A stretch of 64,000 nucleotides of DNA from CANLBN01 sp965230205 (GTDB lineage Bacteria; Pseudomonadota; Gammaproteobacteria; Pseudomonadales; Cellvibrionaceae). The notes under the pieces were generated by a model, which saw nothing but the letters and a program-made list of their open reading frames with translations, made no database searches and was not told the origin of the DNA. Made by a program: the position numbers and the translations under genes. How positions within the stretch are numbered: position 1 is the first letter of the stretch; the number at the start of each line of letters is the position of its first letter. Below are positions 36,206-44,789 of this stretch, piece by piece. The stretch is from assembly GCA_965230205.1 (NCBI GenBank), contig OZ245996.1, positions 3,100,001 to 3,164,000 on the forward strand, in the 5' to 3' direction.

Positions 36206-37441
36206 GTGTTCTCATACCAACCGTCACATCTACTTTACTTCTTTATTATCTTTTGTTTATCAGTTGTTCTTGGCTTACAAATAATCGTCGTTCCTTGGCT
36301 TGCGATTGATTATATACAATTATCAGCTTGGGCAGTTGGCTTTATTCAGGGAGCCGTTTTAATCCCTAATCTAGCGTTATTAATATTAGGCGGCATTAAT
36401 GCTGATAGGGGAAATTTGCTAACGAAATTTTCACTATTATTAGTTATCTATGGGATTATTCATATTGTTTTAGCTGTTTTATTGTCCCAAGATTGGCTGT
36501 CATTTTTTTGGTTGTTGTTTTATGCGTTATTATTAGGCTGCATAAGTGCTTTTATTCAACCTTGTAAAGATTATTTGGCTGGCTCTTTAGCCGATGACGA
36601 TTTTCAATCAGTGATTGCTAAAAATAGTTTTTGCCAATATTTTGGTCAAGCTGTTGGCGTTGGTCTAGCGACACAGCTTTATTATTATGATTTGTTTTTT
36701 ATCCCTTTAGTCCAAGTGTTATTGTTGTTAGTGGCTTTTATTGTTTTGTTGAGGGTTAAAAGTAAATATTCTCAGGCTTTTTCAAATCGCAAGGAATCTA
36801 AAACAACAAAGGCAATGTCAAGAGAGTTGCTACTATCTGGTTTTTCCTATTGCTGGCAATCAACTGTGCTGCGTAGTTTGATTTTTATTGTTGCCGTTAG
36901 TGGTTTTTTTCATATTGGTGTTTTTATTGTTGCTTTACCAATACTCGCTAAGACTATTTATGTGGGTAATGTTGAGTTCTATGGTTTATTGCAGGCTATT
37001 TTTATTGTAGGTACTGTGGTAGCAACGGTTATTGTGGTTGTTCGTGGGCAATTAGATGGACCAGGGCGGCGTGTGATTTTTGGACTGCTATATGCTGGGT
37101 TTATTTTGTTAGGCCTAAGTGCTCAGCCAACAGTATACGGTTTATTATTTTTAATATTTTTATGGGGTGTTGTTGTAGGGGTTTCAGCGACACTGGGTCG
37201 GTCTATTTTACAATCCTATACATCCGAAGAATATAAAGGACGAATGATTTCTATTTACCAATTAGCGCTATTTGGTTTTGCTCCATTAGGCTCTTTATTT
37301 GCTGGTATAGCGATTAATCTTTGGGGAGTTCTATTTGTTTTAAAACTGAGTGCGATTATCAGTTTTATGGCATTTTTCAGCACTTTTTTTATTCGTTCAT
37401 TATGGGATGTTGAAACCAAAAATGATGTTTTACCTAAGTAA
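36206..37441 (+). CDS. Major facilitator superfamily transporter
   Basis: A 411-residue, strongly hydrophobic protein with 11-12 predicted helices and a short basic central loop (KSKYSQAFSNRKESKTTK, about residues 187-206), the layout of MFS carriers. The loop after helix 2 reads GGINADRGN, in the place of the MFS motif A. It resembles the DUF/MFS group that includes enterobactin-exporter-like proteins, but I see nothing that fixes a substrate. Start is GTG 36206. It is convergent with the RNA methyltransferase gene, 52 bases away. Confidence 0.82.
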   Translation: MFSYQPSHLLYFFIIFCLSVVLGLQIIVVPWLAIDYIQLSAWAVGFIQGAVLIPNLALLILGGINADRGNLLTKFSLLLVIYGIIHIVLAVLLSQDWLSFFWLLFYALLLGCISAFIQPCKDYLAGSLADDDFQSVIAKNSFCQYFGQAVGVGLATQLYYYDLFFIPLVQVLLLLVAFIVLLRVKSKYSQAFSNRKESKTTKAMSRELLLSGFSYCWQSTVLRSLIFIVAVSGFFHIGVFIVALPILAKTIYVGNVEFYGLLQAIFIVGTVVATVIVVVRGQLDGPGRRVIFGLLYAGFILLGLSAQPTVYGLLFLIFLWGVVVGVSATLGRSILQSYTSEEYKGRMISIYQLALFGFAPLGSLFAGIAINLWGVLFVLKLSAIISFMAFFSTFFIRSLWDVETKNDVLPK

Positions 37442-37493
37442 TTTTATATAAAGTACTCCTCCCCCAAAAAAAAAGCTTTTTATGGTTTAAAAA

Positions 37494-38297
37494 CTATAAG
37501 CGATGGCGAAAAGCCAGTAAGCTGGCAGTGACTGCGACATTTAGTGATTCGACTTGATTGCTCATAGGGATGTTCACCATTTCATCGCATGTTTTAGATA
37601 TGCTTTGACTCATCCCTTCAGTTTCATTTCCTAAAATATAAATGACAAAATCAGGCTCTTTAAACATTGATAGAGTTTGTTTGGCATGGCTTGACAAACC
37701 AATGATCGTTGCTCCATGTTGCTGACAATCTTTTAGGGATGTTTCTAATTTGTCACAGCGTAATATAGGCGCTTTAAATAAAGTACCGGCACTGGCTTTT
37801 GTGACAAGTGCGTCCAGTTTTGCGCAGCCATTGTCAGATATCAAAATCCCATTTATATCGCCTGCGCAAGCTGAACGTATTATCATTCCTAAATTCTGAG
37901 GGTTGGTTATTCGGTCAAGTGCAAGTAATCGAATTGCTTTGGTTGCATTATCTGCTTTGGGGCTATTGTTCTTATCCTTTAAAAAACTGCGATAGTCCTG
38001 ATGTTTAGGGCAGTGAATATCTAAACATACTCCTTGATCTTGCTTACCATTTTTGGATATCCGAGATAGTGCTTGTCGATCGTGATATTGAATTTCTATT
38101 TGCCTCTCATGAGCCAATGATTCTAATTCCCGGATAATTGGCATGGACTTATTAGATTTGGCCAAATGCAGTTTAAAACAAGAAAGAGACGGGTTTTGTA
38201 GAGCTTCTAATACAGGTTTTCTCCCATAGATAGTCAGCAGCTGACGAAAAAAAGCTTTCTTTTCGAGATAATCTGGTGAATCTTGGAATTTATTCAT
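37494..38297 (-). CDS. TrmH/SpoU-family RNA 2'-O-methyltransferase, RlmB-like
   Basis: A 267-residue SPOUT methyltransferase. The N-terminal substrate-binding domain opens IYGRKPVLEALQNP, as in RlmB. The knotted catalytic domain has the three SpoU motifs: ITNPQNLGMIIRSA, YILGNETEGMS and NIPMSNQVESLNVAVTASL. RlmB methylates G2251 of 23S rRNA; whether this protein is RlmB or a paralog cannot be decided, because its N-terminal domain is divergent and the usual rnr neighbour is missing. Convergent with the MFS gene. Confidence 0.85.
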   Translation of the reverse strand: MNKFQDSPDYLEKKAFFRQLLTIYGRKPVLEALQNPSLSCFKLHLAKSNKSMPIIRELESLAHERQIEIQYHDRQALSRISKNGKQDQGVCLDIHCPKHQDYRSFLKDKNNSPKADNATKAIRLLALDRITNPQNLGMIIRSACAGDINGILISDNGCAKLDALVTKASAGTLFKAPILRCDKLETSLKDCQQHGATIIGLSSHAKQTLSMFKEPDFVIYILGNETEGMSQSISKTCDEMVNIPMSNQVESLNVAVTASLLAFRHRL

Positions 38298-38358
38298 ATT
38301 TTGATAGTCGATCTTATTGTAGTCTGTTAATAATCTGGCTAATGGTATGAGAATTTAT

Positions 38359-38952
38359 ATGAAAATATTACTATTGTCTTTGTTAATTTTAAGTTTATTT
38401 GGTTGCGCCTCAACACCTCCATCTACGTCAATTACACAGGCACCAGTTAATGATGTATCACTGGCGGAAGTTAATAAAGACTATAGGTCATTTATCGATT
38501 CTGATGTACGTTGGGGTGGTAGGGTCTTGAAAGCCGTAGAGGTTGGCACTGATGAGCAGAAACGATTACATCTTGAAGTACTTGAATATGCTCTCGATAA
38601 AAAAGGCAGGCCATTAGAAACTGCAAAGTCGGGTGGCCGGTTCATCGCTCGTTTACCGCAACCCTATAAAAAATCTCGTTTTTATCGTACTCGTTGGGTT
38701 ACTCTTTCAGGTATTGTCTCAGGAGTAGAAAATTATCCGTTGGCAAATGGCGGTGGACAAGAGCTCCCGGTGATTGATGTAATAGAGCAGTATGCCTGGC
38801 GAGAAAAGTATGATGATGACGACCATTTTCGATATCATCATTATTGGCCTCGTTTCTATTTTCGTTACGGCATAGGGCGGTATCACCACCGTAGTCGTTC
38901 AAGTATCGGTGTTGTTTATAAACCTAAGGTTCATCACCCAAGACATCGGTGA
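38359..38952 (+). CDS. Slp-family outer membrane lipoprotein
   Basis: A 197-residue lipoprotein. The signal is MKILLLSLLILSLFGCAS with the lipobox LFGC at Cys16. The body fits the Slp/YeaY family: VRWGGRVLKAVEVG, RFIARLPQPY and YRTRWVTLSGIVSGVE. The tail after residue 150 is rich in His, Tyr and Arg. Slp proteins are starvation- or acid-induced outer-membrane lipoproteins of unclear role. ATG 38359 has GAGA about seven bases upstream; ATG 38347 would add four residues. Confidence 0.85.
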   Translation: MKILLLSLLILSLFGCASTPPSTSITQAPVNDVSLAEVNKDYRSFIDSDVRWGGRVLKAVEVGTDEQKRLHLEVLEYALDKKGRPLETAKSGGRFIARLPQPYKKSRFYRTRWVTLSGIVSGVENYPLANGGGQELPVIDVIEQYAWREKYDDDDHFRYHHYWPRFYFRYGIGRYHHRSRSSIGVVYKPKVHHPRHR

Positions 38953-38984
38953 AAAGAAACGAGTAGGCTTAAGATAATTTACGG

Positions 38985-39398
38985 TTATTTCTTGATATAG
39001 CAATCGTCATCATTGTCGACCAATGCTTGCAACACTTCAGTGCGGCTGATCAGACCTACAAGCTTGCCTTCTTCGATAACAGGATAATTCTTAGGGCGGT
39101 TGTTGATGATGATTTGAGCCAACTCTACAATCGTAGTGCTAGGGGTCACAGTCATCACATCTCTTTGCATAAATTTGCTGACAGAGGCAGGTTCTTCACA
39201 GTGAAATACGATATTTAGCATTTCTGCAACGCAGTCTTGTTCGGAGAGATAGCCGACCAGGTTGTTTTCACTATCCACTACGGGAACGCCGATAACCTTT
39301 TTCTTTAACATTAACTCGACAGCTTCTCTGACATTGGTTGTATCAGTAACCAGCTGAGGTTGATGATTCATGAAATCAGCGACTAAAATGGAATGCAT
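38985..39398 (-). CDS. Tandem CBS-domain protein
   Basis: A 137-residue protein made almost only of two CBS domains (about residues 8-60 and 75-130): VADFMNHQPQLVTDTTNVRE, GVPVVDSENNLVGYLSEQD, then FMQRDVMTVTPSTTIVELA and NYPVIEEGKLVGLISRTEVL. CBS pairs bind adenine nucleotides and sense energy state. An AAGGAG site precedes the start. It lies 19 bases downstream of pdxJ and is probably cotranscribed with it. Target unknown. Confidence 0.88.
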   Translation of the reverse strand: MHSILVADFMNHQPQLVTDTTNVREAVELMLKKKVIGVPVVDSENNLVGYLSEQDCVAEMLNIVFHCEEPASVSKFMQRDVMTVTPSTTIVELAQIIINNRPKNYPVIEEGKLVGLISRTEVLQALVDNDDDCYIKK

Positions 39399-39417
39399 AG
39401 CCTTCTCCTTTATCTTA

Positions 39418-40194
39418 TTATTCTGTGTGACATACCCTACTATAGTCTAATATAGCCTCTTTGTAACCCATCATTAACGCGTCAACAGTGAGTGCATGTC
39501 CTATAGAGACTTCGGCAATATTATCGATTGTCAAAAAGTCAGGCAGGTTCTCTAAATTCAGATCATGTCCGGCATTAACACCCAGGCCTATACTGTTGGC
39601 ATGGTCACTGGCCTCGCGATAAGTGTTCAGGCTCTTGGATGCTTCTTCAGATGACTTTTTACAAGCAAGAGCATAGGGCCCAGTGTATAGCTCTATTCGG
39701 TCTATCCCTAGAGATTTAGCTAATGTAATTTGTTCTAAGTCGGGGTCCATGAACAGGCAGCAGCGTACTTCCCATTCTTTTAATTTCTCTATGATTGGTA
39801 ATAGACGATCTCCATCTCGTTTGAGATCAAAGCCGTGATCCGATGTGAGTTGATCATTGGAATCGGGAACTAGTGTTGCCTGATGAGGGCGAGTAGACTC
39901 AATGAGGGTAAGTAAACCGGGGTAGAGTGTCTGACCGGTCAGGCTATCCATTGGTTCTGCAAAAGGATTGCCTTCGATATTGTATTCAATATTCTCAATA
40001 CTGCGAATATAAGTTGATAGGTCATAAACATCGTCAACACAAATATGACGCTGATCTGGGCGAGGATGAACTGTTAAGCCATCTGCACCATATTTAATAG
40101 CCAACTTTGCAAAGTCGAGTAGGCAAGGGTAATCGCTGCCTCGAGAGTTACGTAATAGAGCAATTTTATTGAGGTTTACACTGAGTGCTGTCAT
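39418..40194 (-). CDS. pdxJ: Pyridoxine 5'-phosphate synthase, Bacteroidota-like type
   Basis: PdxJ joins 1-deoxyxylulose 5-phosphate with amino-oxoacetone phosphate to make vitamin B6. The 258-residue barrel has SVNLNKIALLRNSRG, TVHPRPDQRHI, YNIEGNP, VTLVPDS-like ATLVPDSNDQ, RIELYTGPYA, LGVNAGHDLNLENL and EVSIGHAL. From memory these blocks match the Bacteroidota form more closely than E. coli PdxJ (which has TVHLREDRRHI and IEIHTGCYA). The start codon overlaps the stop of the SH3 protein gene by one base; an upstream in-frame start at 40206 is less likely. It is not next to recO or acpS, its usual neighbours in enterics. Confidence 0.9.
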   Translation of the reverse strand: MTALSVNLNKIALLRNSRGSDYPCLLDFAKLAIKYGADGLTVHPRPDQRHICVDDVYDLSTYIRSIENIEYNIEGNPFAEPMDSLTGQTLYPGLLTLIESTRPHQATLVPDSNDQLTSDHGFDLKRDGDRLLPIIEKLKEWEVRCCLFMDPDLEQITLAKSLGIDRIELYTGPYALACKKSSEEASKSLNTYREASDHANSIGLGVNAGHDLNLENLPDFLTIDNIAEVSIGHALTVDALMMGYKEAILDYSRVCHTE

Positions 40195-40907
40195 CAATTT
40201 AACCAACCGTTATTATTTTTCTTTACACGTAATTTTGGCAAGATAATCGCAAGCAGTACACCGAGCAAGACAGCAAATGCGCCGTATATAAAAAAGGTTG
40301 TGCTTTCGCTACGCCGAAGGCTTTCATTTTCCGATTTTAAGACGTCATTTTCAGTTTGTAGTAATTGCATTTTTTCAGCCATAGACTGCAAACGTTGATG
40401 AGACTCGACAGCTGAGGCTGAGATTACTTTAAGAGAGCTTAACTCGTTTTCCGTTTCACTGGCCAGTTGCTCGGTTTTTCTTAATGATTGTTGAGTTTCG
40501 GTATAACTTTTTTCCAGTGTTTGTTTTTCTTCTTTTAATGCATTTAGCTGTTGCGTCAATGTTTCCAGTTTTCGGTTGGCCGTATTGAGTTTGATGCTGG
40601 CGGGTGGTTCTTCATCAAGAAACTGGTTGCGAATCCAACCTGTAATTCCTCCAGATGTTCTGACCTTGGTCCAATCTTTATCTTTTTCAATGAGGGTAAC
40701 GCGTGTCCCTGAAGGTAAACCTTTATGTAATATCGCAAACTTATTGCCTTGACCTTTGCGTATTGGGACATAGAGTTTGTCAGAAATATACAAGTTTGCT
40801 GCATATGAGGCATTTGCGAATAATAAGATTAAAATAAATCCAAAATATTGGAGAATGAGTTTTTTATTTAACATTATTGTTATCGCTTTGAGAGGTGTTT
40901 TCTTCAT
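40194..40907 (-). CDS. Periplasmic SH3b-domain protein with coiled coil and C-terminal membrane anchor (YgiM-like)
   Basis: A 237-residue protein of the YgiM/TIGR04211 type. A signal peptide (hydrophobic stretch ending ANASYA near residue 36) is followed by a bacterial SH3 domain (ISDKLYVPIRKGQGNKFAIL and GGITGWIRNQFL), a long coiled coil of about 100 residues and one C-terminal membrane helix (FFIYGAFAVLLGVLLAIIL) with a basic cytoplasmic tail. The start may be Met1 (AGG four bases upstream) or Met12. It overlaps pdxJ by one base. Function unknown; SH3b domains suggest cell-wall contact. Confidence 0.85.
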   Translation of the reverse strand: MKKTPLKAITIMLNKKLILQYFGFILILLFANASYAANLYISDKLYVPIRKGQGNKFAILHKGLPSGTRVTLIEKDKDWTKVRTSGGITGWIRNQFLDEEPPASIKLNTANRKLETLTQQLNALKEEKQTLEKSYTETQQSLRKTEQLASETENELSSLKVISASAVESHQRLQSMAEKMQLLQTENDVLKSENESLRRSESTTFFIYGAFAVLLGVLLAIILPKLRVKKNNNGWLN

Positions 40908-40997
40908 TACCTAATGGTACCCGTGGTCTTAATCTGTAAAAACCGCCTAATCTACCTTATAACTAGAGTAGTAATGTGTGAACGGTTCCCCGTTCTA

Positions 40998-41294
40998 TTA
41001 AAAAACTTTTTTATAAGGTTTTATCGTGACGTTTGAAAATACACCTTGTTGGGAATAAGGGTCATTTTCAGCCCATGATTTGGCATCGGAGAGTGAATCA
41101 AACTCAGCGACAATCAGCGAACCAGTAAAACCGTTTTCGCCTGGGTCTTCACTATCAATGGCAGGTAATGGTCCCGCTGTTAGCAGGCGCCCTTCGTCTC
41201 TAAGTTCTTGAAGTTTTTCCAGGTGTTTAGGTCTCGCTTGCATTCTTACTGAAAGGCTATCAGGTTTGTCTTCGCAAATAATGGCATACCACAT
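40998..41294 (-). CDS. YciI-family protein
   Basis: A 98-residue YciI-like protein with the dimeric alpha/beta barrel fold: MWYAIICEDKPDSL, RPKHLEKLQELRDEGRLLTA and AKSWAENDPYSQQGVF, where the family's His-Asp pair is partly visible (RPKH and NDPY). Its role is unknown in most bacteria. In gammaproteobacteria yciI sits near the septation-protein-like gene and the PHP-YciO-ScpAB block, as it does here. Confidence 0.9.
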   Translation of the reverse strand: MWYAIICEDKPDSLSVRMQARPKHLEKLQELRDEGRLLTAGPLPAIDSEDPGENGFTGSLIVAEFDSLSDAKSWAENDPYSQQGVFSNVTIKPYKKVF

Positions 41295-41348
41295 AAAAAT
41301 TCTCGCTTTGTTTAATAATCCAACAGGTGATTTTAAGCTGGTTAATAG

Positions 41349-42047
41349 CTACTGATGTATCAGAATGTCTTCAAGTTTAAGGTGGGTCAGTGTTTTGATT
41401 CTTTTGAATAGGTAAAATAAGGCAATCATCATTACAATAGTGGCCGGTACGGCAATAACAGGAAAACTGAGAGCATTCATCTTACCTAACTCAGCATTAA
41501 ATGCTTCAGTTCCAGGTGCGCTAACCAATATGACTTTTGCCAGTATGTAGTTCAGAATGGAAGATACAATGAAAGATAAGGCCATCAAGTAAGATGCATT
41601 TACCAGAGCCTTTTCGAAGTCTTTTTCTGTTCCATAATGCTCTAAAGCGGATGAGACTTTATCGACTTGCATGATCTTGTCGTTGTACAGAAATGTTTTG
41701 ACCAGTGGGTAACGGGTCTTTAAGGAAATTAATGTAATAATCGCAAATAATGCAGGAATGGCAGCTTCTTTAATAACGATATATTCTGGGGGAAGTTTCA
41801 ATAGTGCCATGCTGCCGGTTAAAGCGATGCTAAAAATACCCAAGGCGGAAAATAAGTTAAATTTTCCATTTTGCTTTAAGTCCTTTAAGCCATAAATAAT
41901 AGGGAAGGCCAAAGCAACAATAATGCCCCATTTTACCCCCAACTGATCCTCTCCACTGAGTTTAGATAGAATAAGGGTAGGAATAACAATATTAATGAGA
42001 ATATTAATTAGCATATTCTCTTTTTTAGCGGGTTTTACTTGTGTCAT
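41349..42047 (-). CDS. VC0807-like polytopic membrane protein
   Basis: A 232-residue protein with about six membrane helices. It opens MLINILINIVIPTLILSKLS after a short basic start and resembles the VC0807 group, relatives of the intracellular septation protein family that sits at this spot in other genomes. Helices of 18-20 residues alternate with short basic loops. ATG 42047 is chosen over TTG 42062; neither has a clear ribosome site. Molecular function is unknown. Confidence 0.75.
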   Translation of the reverse strand: MTQVKPAKKENMLINILINIVIPTLILSKLSGEDQLGVKWGIIVALAFPIIYGLKDLKQNGKFNLFSALGIFSIALTGSMALLKLPPEYIVIKEAAIPALFAIITLISLKTRYPLVKTFLYNDKIMQVDKVSSALEHYGTEKDFEKALVNASYLMALSFIVSSILNYILAKVILVSAPGTEAFNAELGKMNALSFPVIAVPATIVMMIALFYLFKRIKTLTHLKLEDILIHQ

Positions 42048-42160
42048 ACGTTTGATTGGCAATAATGCAAAAGTTAAAGCAGGATTTTACGCAACTGTAG
42101 GTATGAATGGCAAAGGGCGTTATCATTAATCCACGATTAATTATCAATATAGGTTAGCGA

Positions 42161-42985
42161 TTGAGTTATTTGTACGATTTACATACGCATAGTACGTGTT
42201 CAGATGGGCAGTTATCGCCTGAAGCATTGGTACAGCTGGCAAAGGATAATGGTGTTGATGTGCTCGCATTGACAGATCACGATACCCTGGAAGGTGTTTC
42301 TATGGCCATATCTGCGGCAGGTGATGATTTACAGGTGATTCCAGGTATCGAATTGTCGTCTTTATGGAATGGTCGAAATATTCATATTGTTGGTTTACAG
42401 GTCGATCTTAATTGCTCAGTACTGGCAAGTGCTGTTGAACAGCAATCTCAAATACGTGTAGAAAGAGCGAAGACTATTGCTATGAGGCTTGAAAAAGCCG
42501 GTATATCTGGTGCATGGGAGGGTGCAAAGCACTATGCTGAGGGTAGTATCGGTCGTCCGCATTTTGCTCAATATATGGTTGATTCAGGGTATGTTGATAG
42601 CTTTGCTCAAGCGTTTAAGCGGTATCTAGGCTCAGGAAAAATAGGTGATGTAAAAAATCGATGGCCTGCATTAACGGATGTTGTTAAGTGGATCACAGCC
42701 TCTGGTGGTATGGCTGTACTAGCGCATCCAGATAAATATGATCTAACCAGAACAAAGCTTTATACTTTATTGCAGGATTTTGTTGATGCTGGTGGTCAAG
42801 CGATGGAAGTGGTGAGCGGACAGCAAGAGCCTGCGGTTACCAGCAAATTACTTCGGGCAGCAGAGGATTTTTCCTTATTGGCTTCTTGTGGCAGTGATTT
42901 CCATTCCACAGAAAACCTCTGGCAATCGCCAGGTAAGATGTCACCCTTACCGAAAAACTGTAAACCGGTTTGGGAGGCTTGGTAA
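42161..42985 (+). CDS. rnm: PHP-domain phosphatase (RNase AM / YciV type)
   Basis: A 274-residue PHP-domain phosphoesterase. Metal-binding motifs are all present: DLHTHSTCSDGQLSPE, LTDHDTLEG, IPGIELSS, LAHPDKYDL and GSDFHSTEN. E. coli YciV/Rnm hydrolyses 3',5'-nucleoside bisphosphates and matures the 5' ends of 23S and other rRNAs. Starts at TTG 42161 with an AGG site upstream. It is followed by yciO, then scpA, scpB and rluB, a conserved order. Confidence 0.9.
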   Translation: MSYLYDLHTHSTCSDGQLSPEALVQLAKDNGVDVLALTDHDTLEGVSMAISAAGDDLQVIPGIELSSLWNGRNIHIVGLQVDLNCSVLASAVEQQSQIRVERAKTIAMRLEKAGISGAWEGAKHYAEGSIGRPHFAQYMVDSGYVDSFAQAFKRYLGSGKIGDVKNRWPALTDVVKWITASGGMAVLAHPDKYDLTRTKLYTLLQDFVDAGGQAMEVVSGQQEPAVTSKLLRAAEDFSLLASCGSDFHSTENLWQSPGKMSPLPKNCKPVWEAW

Positions 42986-43049
42986 CTTCTCAGCTAACAG
43001 CATTTTAATTCACTATTGCTACATTATAAGGATTAATAGAATAACGACT

Positions 43050-43664
43050 ATGGCACAATTTTTTCAAATACACCCTGAGAACCCGCAAGCTCGCCTGATT
43101 AAGCAAGCTGTTGAGATCATCCGTAAAGGCGGTTTGGTTGCTTATCCCACTGATTCGGCTTACGCCCTTGGCTGTCATATTGGCGATAAATTCGCTTTAG
43201 ATCGTATTTGTGGTATTCGGAAAATCGATAAAGACCATAATTTCACGTTGATGTGCCGCGACCTTTCCGAAGTGGCGACATATGCCAAGGTAAACAACCA
43301 AGTATTTCGGTTGCTTAAAGCTCATACTCCTGGTGCTTTTACCTTTATTTTAGATGCTACCTCTGAAACTCCACGCCGTTTAAAGCACCCTAAACGTAAG
43401 ACCATTGGTATTCGTATACCGGATAACCCTATCGTGATGGCATTATTAGAAGAACTCAATGAGCCAATGATGACTAGTACCTTAATTATCCCAGGTGATG
43501 AGCTGCCCCTGACTGACCCTTACGACATCCGTGCACTTTTGGAGCATCAGTTGGAGTTAGTAATTGATGGTGGTTATTGTGGTATGGCAGCCACTACAGT
43601 TGTTGACTTAACCGGCGATGAAGCTGTCATCGCGAGGCAGGGCTGTGGAGAGTTTTCGGATTGA
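43050..43664 (+). CDS. yciO: YciO/YrdC/Sua5-family protein
   Basis: A 204-residue YrdC-fold protein: MAQFFQIHPENPQ start, GGLVAYPTDSAYALGCHIG, FTLMCRDLSEVATYA and KTIGIRIPDNPIVMALL. The family binds double-stranded RNA and ATP; the paralog TsaC makes threonylcarbamoyl adenylate, whereas YciO is a distinct branch with weak or no such activity. ATG 43050 is the family start; an open frame reaching back to 42888 overlaps the PHP gene and is not real. Confidence 0.92.
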   Translation: MAQFFQIHPENPQARLIKQAVEIIRKGGLVAYPTDSAYALGCHIGDKFALDRICGIRKIDKDHNFTLMCRDLSEVATYAKVNNQVFRLLKAHTPGAFTFILDATSETPRRLKHPKRKTIGIRIPDNPIVMALLEELNEPMMTSTLIIPGDELPLTDPYDIRALLEHQLELVIDGGYCGMAATTVVDLTGDEAVIARQGCGEFSD

Positions 43665-43803
43665 TTGTTTTTTGCTATCAATTATATTCATATAATAAAT
43701 TTTATTTATTTTTATGGTTTGTTTATAGTCTGTTTATAGCGACCACATTGTAGCAACTACATTGTTCGTCTAATTTAATCACTTATTGGAATTGGAGGGC
43801 ATC

Positions 43804-44280
43804 ATGACAAACAATTACCAGATTGACATTGGTATCGATGAAGCCAAACGTAAAGCAACAGCAGAAGGTTTGGGCCACTTATTAGCAGATACCTATACTC
43901 TTTATTTAAAGACCCATAATTTTCATTGGAATATTACTGGCCCTCGTTTCCGTGAACTGCACTTAATGTTTGAAGAGCAATATACAGAACTCGCAACAGC
44001 GGTTGATGATATTGCGGAACGTATTCGTACCTTGGGTTTCCCTGCTCCAGGCACGTATAGTGAATATGCTAGATTATCAGTTATTGAGGAAACCAATGGT
44101 GTTCCGGTTGCTGATGATATGATTCGTATTCTTACAGAGGACAATGAAACAATTGTTCGTACGGCGAGGAAGATATTGCCTTTAGCTCAGGATTCAGCAG
44201 ATGAATCTACGGTCAGTTTGATCTCTGATCGTATGGTGATCCATGAAAAAACAGCATGGATGATTCGTAGTTTATTGTAA
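43804..44280 (+). CDS. dps: Dps-family ferritin-like DNA-protection protein
   Basis: A 158-residue Dps protein. The ferroxidase centre residues are visible in LKTHNFHWNITGPRF (first His) and in MFEEQYTELATAVDDIAERI (Asp and Glu of the neighbouring helix). Dps dodecamers oxidise Fe(II) with peroxide and store iron, shielding DNA. GGAGG lies eight bases ahead of ATG 43804. It is flanked by long AT-rich non-coding DNA, fitting a stress-controlled single gene; no OxyR or Fur site was recognised with confidence. Confidence 0.93.
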   Translation: MTNNYQIDIGIDEAKRKATAEGLGHLLADTYTLYLKTHNFHWNITGPRFRELHLMFEEQYTELATAVDDIAERIRTLGFPAPGTYSEYARLSVIEETNGVPVADDMIRILTEDNETIVRTARKILPLAQDSADESTVSLISDRMVIHEKTAWMIRSLL

Positions 44281-44789
44281 GCTTCGTATTAGCTTTTACT
44301 AAAAACTAATTAAATCAATAAGTTGAATGTCTTTGTTAACTATTGGTTAAATAATAAGGGAGAGGTAGCTACTTGATTGTTGTGATGCATATAGACAACA
44401 ACTCTCCCTTAATCTTATCAAAACAATGGCTTATTGGTTCTTTCTAATGTTGCCTCTAAGAAAATCCTACTTATTTTTTTAAAACAATAGGTTAGCGCGC
44501 TTTTTTAATGTAGCTGGTTTTACTAAAAGCCACTGTTTTAGTTTATTTTATAGCCTTTGTCGGATGCTTATACTGATGTAGAGATATCTCTAATGAGACT
44601 TCAAGCAAGATAGATTAAGTATAAGCAGATTCAGGTTTTTATTATCGATATCGTGCCTGATCGTTCAAGTATTCAAGCATGGCACTTCTTGTTATTTAAG
44701 TTGTTATTTAAGCGCTATAACTGTCGCCATAAAATCGCTATAATCGCTGGCTATTTTGAAGTAGCTCACGGTGCGAGCGATAATACTAT
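44281..44789. other. Non-coding gap between dps and scpA
   Basis: About 509 bases with no coding frame. It contains the compound stem at 44355-44411 and, further on, a TATAAT hexamer at 44739-44744 about 45 bases before the scpA start that may be the -10 element of the scpAB promoter (no good -35 match). Confidence 0.45.
44355..44411. other. Compound stem-loop between dps and scpA
   Basis: The right arm (44395-44411, ACAACAACTCTCCCTTA) is continuous and pairs with two left segments: TAAGGGAGAG (44355-44364, 10 bp) and TTGTTGT (44377-44383, 7 bp), separated by a 12-base bulge that itself contains the palindrome GTAGCTAC. The apical loop is 11 bases. No T-run follows in either direction, so it is not a plain terminator. 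Confidence 0.55.

Noticed and set aside
42888..43049. Upstream extension of the yciO frame overlapping the PHP gene
   Set aside because: It overlaps a well-supported gene and the family start MAQFFQIHPENPQ is at 43050.
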